Source: Flavobacteriaceae bacterium
GTDB taxonomy: Bacteria; Bacteroidota; Bacteroidia; Flavobacteriales; Flavobacteriaceae
DNA: 9,079 nt
Reading direction: 5' to 3'
Assembly (NCBI GenBank): GCA_947482805.1
Contig: CANKLK010000091.1
Span: 1-9,079, forward strand
The notes beneath the pieces were generated by a model. The model was not told the origin of the DNA. It saw nothing but the letters and a program-made list of their open reading frames with translations, and did no database searches. Within the stretch, counting starts at the first letter, position 1. Each line of letters opens with the position of its first letter. Positions 6,508 through 9,079 of the stretch are shown one piece after another. The position numbers were made by a program, and so were the translations under genes.

Positions 6508-6515
6508 CAAATATA
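6508..6515 (-). promoter_or_regulatory. Weak candidate -7 element abutting the glycosyltransferase start
   Basis: TATATTTG on the minus strand matches TAnnTTTG but ends only 4 bases before the ATG at 6503. A start site at the usual distance would fall on or next to the ATG, giving a leaderless message. No good -33 element is present at the normal spacing, so the match may be chance in AT-rich DNA. Confidence 0.25.
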
Positions 6516-6524
6516 ATAGAATCA

Positions 6525-6548
6525 ATTTGAAGATTTGAAGATTTGAAG
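6525..6548. repeat. Three perfect 8-bp repeats (ATTTGAAG) upstream of the ABC-F promoter
   Basis: ATTTGAAG occurs three times head to tail without mismatch, in the divergent gap between the glycosyltransferase and the ABC-F gene. Its right edge abuts the -33 element of the ABC-F promoter at 6551. A related array in the opposite orientation lies at 6589-6620. Confidence 0.85.
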
Positions 6549-6550
6549 AT

Positions 6551-6580
6551 TTTGATTGCTGCTTAAATAGCTTACTTTTG
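6551..6580 (+). promoter_or_regulatory. Promoter for the ABC-F gene (Bacteroidetes sigma type)
   Basis: TTTG at 6551-6554 and TACTTTTG at 6573-6580, separated by 18 bases, match the Bacteroidetes -33/-7 consensus (TTTG, then TAnnTTTG). Predicted transcription start is near 6586, giving a leader of about 43 bases before the ATG at 6629. Most of that leader is the 8-bp array at 6589-6620. Confidence 0.75.
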
Positions 6581-6588
6581 CATCTATT

Positions 6589-6620
6589 ATTTTCAAATTG
6601 CCTCATTTTCAAATTTTCAA
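6589..6620. repeat. 8-bp repeat array in the ABC-F 5' leader
   Basis: In strict 8-base register: ATTTTCAA, ATTGCCTC, ATTTTCAA, ATTTTCAA, with ATTAATCC then leading to the ATG. The reverse complement of the unit, TTGAAAAT, differs by one base from TTGAAGAT in the array at 6525-6548, so the two arrays are inverted relative to each other around the promoter. Confidence 0.75.
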
Positions 6621-6628
6621 ATTAATCC

Positions 6629-8491
6629 ATGAATTACCTTTCAGTAGAAAACATATCAAAATCCTTTGGCGAAAGAACATTATTTAAAGACATTTCTTTC
6701 GGCATCAATAAAGACCAAAAAATTGCCTTCATTGCTAAAAATGGTTCAGGAAAAACCTGTATCATGAACATTATCAATGGCGAAGATGAGCCGGATACCG
6801 GACAAGTTGTACTTAGAAAAGGATTGAAAATGGCTTTTCTTTCTCAAAAAAATAATTTGCAAGATGAACTGACTATTGAGGAAAGTATTTTCGCTTCGGA
6901 TAATGAAATCTTGCATGTGATTGAGCAATATGAAAAAGCATTAGAAAATCCGGAAGATGAAGAAAAGTACCAATTGGCTTTTGATGAAATGGACCGTCAC
7001 AATGCGTGGGATTTTGAAACGCAGTTCAAACAAATCTTGTCCAAACTAAAACTAGACGATCTAAAACTGAAAGTGAAAAGTCTATCTGGCGGACAAAAGA
7101 AACGTTTGTCTTTAGCTATTATTCTGATTAATCGTCCTGATTTATTGATTCTAGATGAGCCAACCAATCACTTAGATCTAGAAATGATTGAATGGCTGGA
7201 AAGCTATTTTGCAAAAGAAAACATTACTTTGTTTATGGTGACTCACGACCGTTTCTTTTTGGAACGTGTTTGTAACGAAATCATCGAATTAGACAACGGG
7301 AAATTATACCAATACAAAGGCAATTATTCATACTATCTTCAAAAGAAAGAAGAACGGATTGCTATGGAAAATTCAACTATCGACAAAGCACAAAACCTTT
7401 TCGTAAAAGAATTGGCCTGGATGCGTCGTCAGCCAAAAGCAAGAACAACCAAATCAAAGTCGCGCCAGGATGATTTTCACCAAATTAAAGCTGTTGCTGA
7501 AAGCAGAAGAAAAGAGAATGTAGTTGAGCTTGAAATCAACATGGAACGCATGGGCAGCAAGATCATTGAGCTACATAAATTGTATAAAAAATTCAAAGAC
7601 AAAGTCATTTTGGATAATTTCACTTATGACTTCCAACGTGGCGAACGTATAGGAATCATCGGTAAAAACGGAACCGGAAAATCAACTTTCTTAAATATAC
7701 TAACCAAAACTATGCTTCCCGATGCCGGGAAAGTAGTCATTGGCGATACGATTAAAGTTGGTTATTACACACAAAGTGGCATCAATCCGAAACCGGGACA
7801 AAAAGTAATAGACATTATTAAAGAATATGGCGATTACATTCCGCTAACGAAAGGAAAAATCATTTCGGCTTCGCAATTGTTGGAGCGTTTCCTATTTGAT
7901 GCAAAAAAGCAATATGACTTTGTAGAAAAATTAAGCGGTGGTGAGTTAAAACGTTTGTATTTATGTACAGTATTAATTCAGAATCCAAATTTTTTAATTC
8001 TCGATGAACCGACGAATGACCTGGATATTGTGACGTTGAATGTTTTGGAAAGTTTCCTGTTGGATTATCCTGGATGTCTTCTAGTGGTTTCGCACGACCG
8101 TTACTTCATGGACAAAATTGTAGATCACTTGTTCATCTTCAGAGGCGAAGGACAAATTGAAGATTTCCCCGGAAATTATTCCGATTTCAGAGCTTATGAA
8201 GATTCGGCTGAGCCTAAAAACTTATCGAGCGTTAGTACTGAAAAAGTAAATTGGAAGCAAAATAGTTCGACTGCTACCGGATTGAATTTCAACGAACAAA
8301 AGGAATTCAACAAAATTGAACGCGAAATTAAAGACTTAGAATACGAGAAAAAACAAATCGAAAACTTATTTTCTGAAGGTAAAGTAGCCGATGCTGATAT
8401 AACGGCTAAAGCAAAAGAACTAGAAGTTATCATTAAAAAAATGGAATTGAAAGAAGAACGTTGGTTTGAATTGTCTTCAAAAATGGAGTAA
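6629..8491 (+). CDS. uup: ABC-F family ATPase, Uup type
   Basis: A soluble 620-residue protein with two ABC ATPase domains and no membrane segments. Domain 1: Walker A AKNGSGKT (36-43), signature LSGGQ (152-156), Walker B LLILDEPTN (172-180, E177), switch H206. An interdomain linker (about 240-305) contains LAWMRRQPKARTTKSKSR (261-278), the region that contacts P-site tRNA in ABC-F factors. Domain 2: Walker A GKNGTGKS (345-352), LSGGE (435-439), FLILDEPTN (455-463, E460), switch H489. A charged coiled-coil tail (about 555-617) is the Uup hallmark; in E. coli Uup it binds nucleic acid. Length matches Uup (about 635). ABC-F proteins act on ribosomes rather than in transport. The first Walker A glycine is Ala (A36), which I recall as common in this clade. 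The symbol rests on domain layout. Confidence 0.88.
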   Translation: MNYLSVENISKSFGERTLFKDISFGINKDQKIAFIAKNGSGKTCIMNIINGEDEPDTGQVVLRKGLKMAFLSQKNNLQDELTIEESIFASDNEILHVIEQYEKALENPEDEEKYQLAFDEMDRHNAWDFETQFKQILSKLKLDDLKLKVKSLSGGQKKRLSLAIILINRPDLLILDEPTNHLDLEMIEWLESYFAKENITLFMVTHDRFFLERVCNEIIELDNGKLYQYKGNYSYYLQKKEERIAMENSTIDKAQNLFVKELAWMRRQPKARTTKSKSRQDDFHQIKAVAESRRKENVVELEINMERMGSKIIELHKLYKKFKDKVILDNFTYDFQRGERIGIIGKNGTGKSTFLNILTKTMLPDAGKVVIGDTIKVGYYTQSGINPKPGQKVIDIIKEYGDYIPLTKGKIISASQLLERFLFDAKKQYDFVEKLSGGELKRLYLCTVLIQNPNFLILDEPTNDLDIVTLNVLESFLLDYPGCLLVVSHDRYFMDKIVDHLFIFRGEGQIEDFPGNYSDFRAYEDSAEPKNLSSVSTEKVNWKQNSSTATGLNFNEQKEFNKIEREIKDLEYEKKQIENLFSEGKVADADITAKAKELEVIIKKMELKEERWFELSSKME

Positions 8492-8497
8492 TAAAAA

Positions 8498-8562
8498 GTT
8501 TACAGTCTCAGTCTCAGTTAGCAGACTGAACACTGCGACTTAAAACTGCGACTTAAAACTGT
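8498..8562. repeat. ACTG-rich repeat cluster between the ABC-F and methyltransferase genes
   Basis: This cluster fills nearly the whole gap. CAGTCT is repeated at 8503 and 8509; the second copy pairs with AGACTG (8523-8528) to form a 7-bp stem (8508-8514 with 8523-8529, loop CAGTTAGC). Then ACTGCGACTTAAA is repeated with a 13-base period at 8532 and 8545, with a third partial copy at 8558. The 13-base unit matches that at 3059-3080. The stem is not followed by a T tract, so it is not called a terminator. Confidence 0.7.
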
Positions 8563-9079
8563 GCTACAAATAATAAAATCATATTTAAACTTCCTTTGGA
8601 ACTCCAAAAACGAACACGGAGTGCATTCGCCATTTGTGTTTAATTTGGTTACCAAATGCTTTTATGACAAGAAAAAATATCCCGAATATTCTATCTTAAA
8701 AAACTACAGAAATTCTCTTTTACAAAATAAAAACACCATTGAAGTTACTGATTTTGGCGCAGGTTCAAGAGTTTTCAAAAGCAATACTAGAGCAATAAAT
8801 CAAATAGCCAGAAATGCCGGTATAAGTAAAAAAAGAGCAGAATTGCTTTTCAGGATTACCAATTATTTTCAACCTGAAAGCATTTTAGAAATAGGAACTT
8901 CATTAGGAATAGCTACTTCTGCCCTTTCGCTTGGAAATGTAAAATCTAAAATCACTACACTAGAGGGATGTCCTAATACATTGCATGTGGCTCAAAAACA
9001 ATTTGAGGAATTTGGTTTTAAAAACATTACGTCAATCAATACAGAATTTTCATGTTATCTAAAAAATTATCAATTAGCA
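8561..9079 (+). CDS. Class I SAM-dependent methyltransferase (partial, runs off the window)
   Basis: A reading frame open for 173 codons to the last base, starting at GTG (8561). No ATG occurs in frame; the frame is open upstream only back to a TAG at 8519-8521. The GTG is chosen because its translation begins LQIIKSYLNFLW then EHGVHSPFVF, the N-terminus I expect of this Bacteroidetes family. SAM-binding motif I is ILEIGTSLG (108-116) and motif II is TTLEGCP (132-138). A DFGAGSR segment at 64-70 and a basic stretch (GISKKRAELLFR, 87-98) also fit the flavobacterial relatives. The methyl acceptor is unknown; O-methyltransferase-like folds are the nearest resemblance. The start codon lies inside the repeat cluster. 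It may be read through from the ABC-F gene, 69 bases upstream. Confidence 0.85.
   Translation, partial: MLQIIKSYLNFLWNSKNEHGVHSPFVFNLVTKCFYDKKKYPEYSILKNYRNSLLQNKNTIEVTDFGAGSRVFKSNTRAINQIARNAGISKKRAELLFRITNYFQPESILEIGTSLGIATSALSLGNVKSKITTLEGCPNTLHVAQKQFEEFGFKNITSINTEFSCYLKNYQLA

Noticed and set aside
8194..8433. Minus-strand 79-codon open frame antisense to the ABC-F C-terminus
   Set aside because: It mirrors the Lys/Glu-rich coiled coil on the other strand, which naturally gives Phe/Ser-rich open frames. No promoter or family match.
8508..8529. Seven-base stem after the ABC-F stop as a terminator
   Set aside because: No T tract follows, and the stem is a by-product of the CAGTCT repeat. Recorded as repeat only.
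1..9079. CRISPR array, mobile element or defence cassette
   Set aside because: The repeats are 7, 8 and 13 bp with no regular spacers. No transposase, integrase, cas or toxin-antitoxin genes are present. All genes are housekeeping types with similar low-GC composition.

Overview
The window looks like ordinary core chromosome from a low-GC member of the Flavobacteriia, most likely Flavobacterium or a close relative. Four things point there: flavobacterial-type protein sequences throughout, promoter elements of the Bacteroidetes form (TTTG, about 19 bases, then TAnnTTTG), no evident Shine-Dalgarno sites, and short degenerate tandem repeats of 7, 8 and 13 bp in gaps and at permissive points inside genes. 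I see no phage, transposase, CRISPR array, defence cassette, rRNA or tRNA.

Positions 1-6503 are all read leftwards (minus strand). In the direction of transcription the order is: a family 2 glycosyltransferase (6503-5358); a 2-oxoacid dehydrogenase E2 acyltransferase (5285-3969) closed by a clear intrinsic terminator (about 3915-3949); a DEDDh exonuclease with a C-terminal DUF3820-like domain (3849-3079); a fumarylacetoacetate hydrolase-family enzyme (3010-2399) whose stop codon overlaps the start of a stand-alone Hpt phosphotransfer protein (2399-2055); a 178-base gap holding a candidate structured RNA; cinA (1876-623); then rpmB (L28, 462-226) and rpmG (L33, 197-15) behind a textbook Bacteroidetes promoter. 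Positions 6629-9079 are read rightwards: an Uup-type ABC-F ATPase (6629-8491) with its own promoter, then the first 173 codons of a class I SAM methyltransferase that begins at a GTG and runs off the end.

The genes do not form one pathway. They cover translation (L28, L33, ABC-F), nucleotide repair and salvage (CinA), nucleic-acid processing (exonuclease), central metabolism (E2, FAH-family enzyme), signalling (Hpt) and cell-surface glycan synthesis (glycosyltransferase). The coupled FAH-Hpt pair is the only tight translational link.

I did not find a convincing undescribed multi-gene system. The most notable signals lie outside gene function. One is a compact structured element at about 1950-1998 that resembles a dispersed flavobacterial RNA element (possibly Flavo-1). 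The other is a set of short-period repeat arrays recurring at six or more places. Two of these arrays lie in frame inside genes: the E2 interdomain linker and a loop of the glycosyltransferase.
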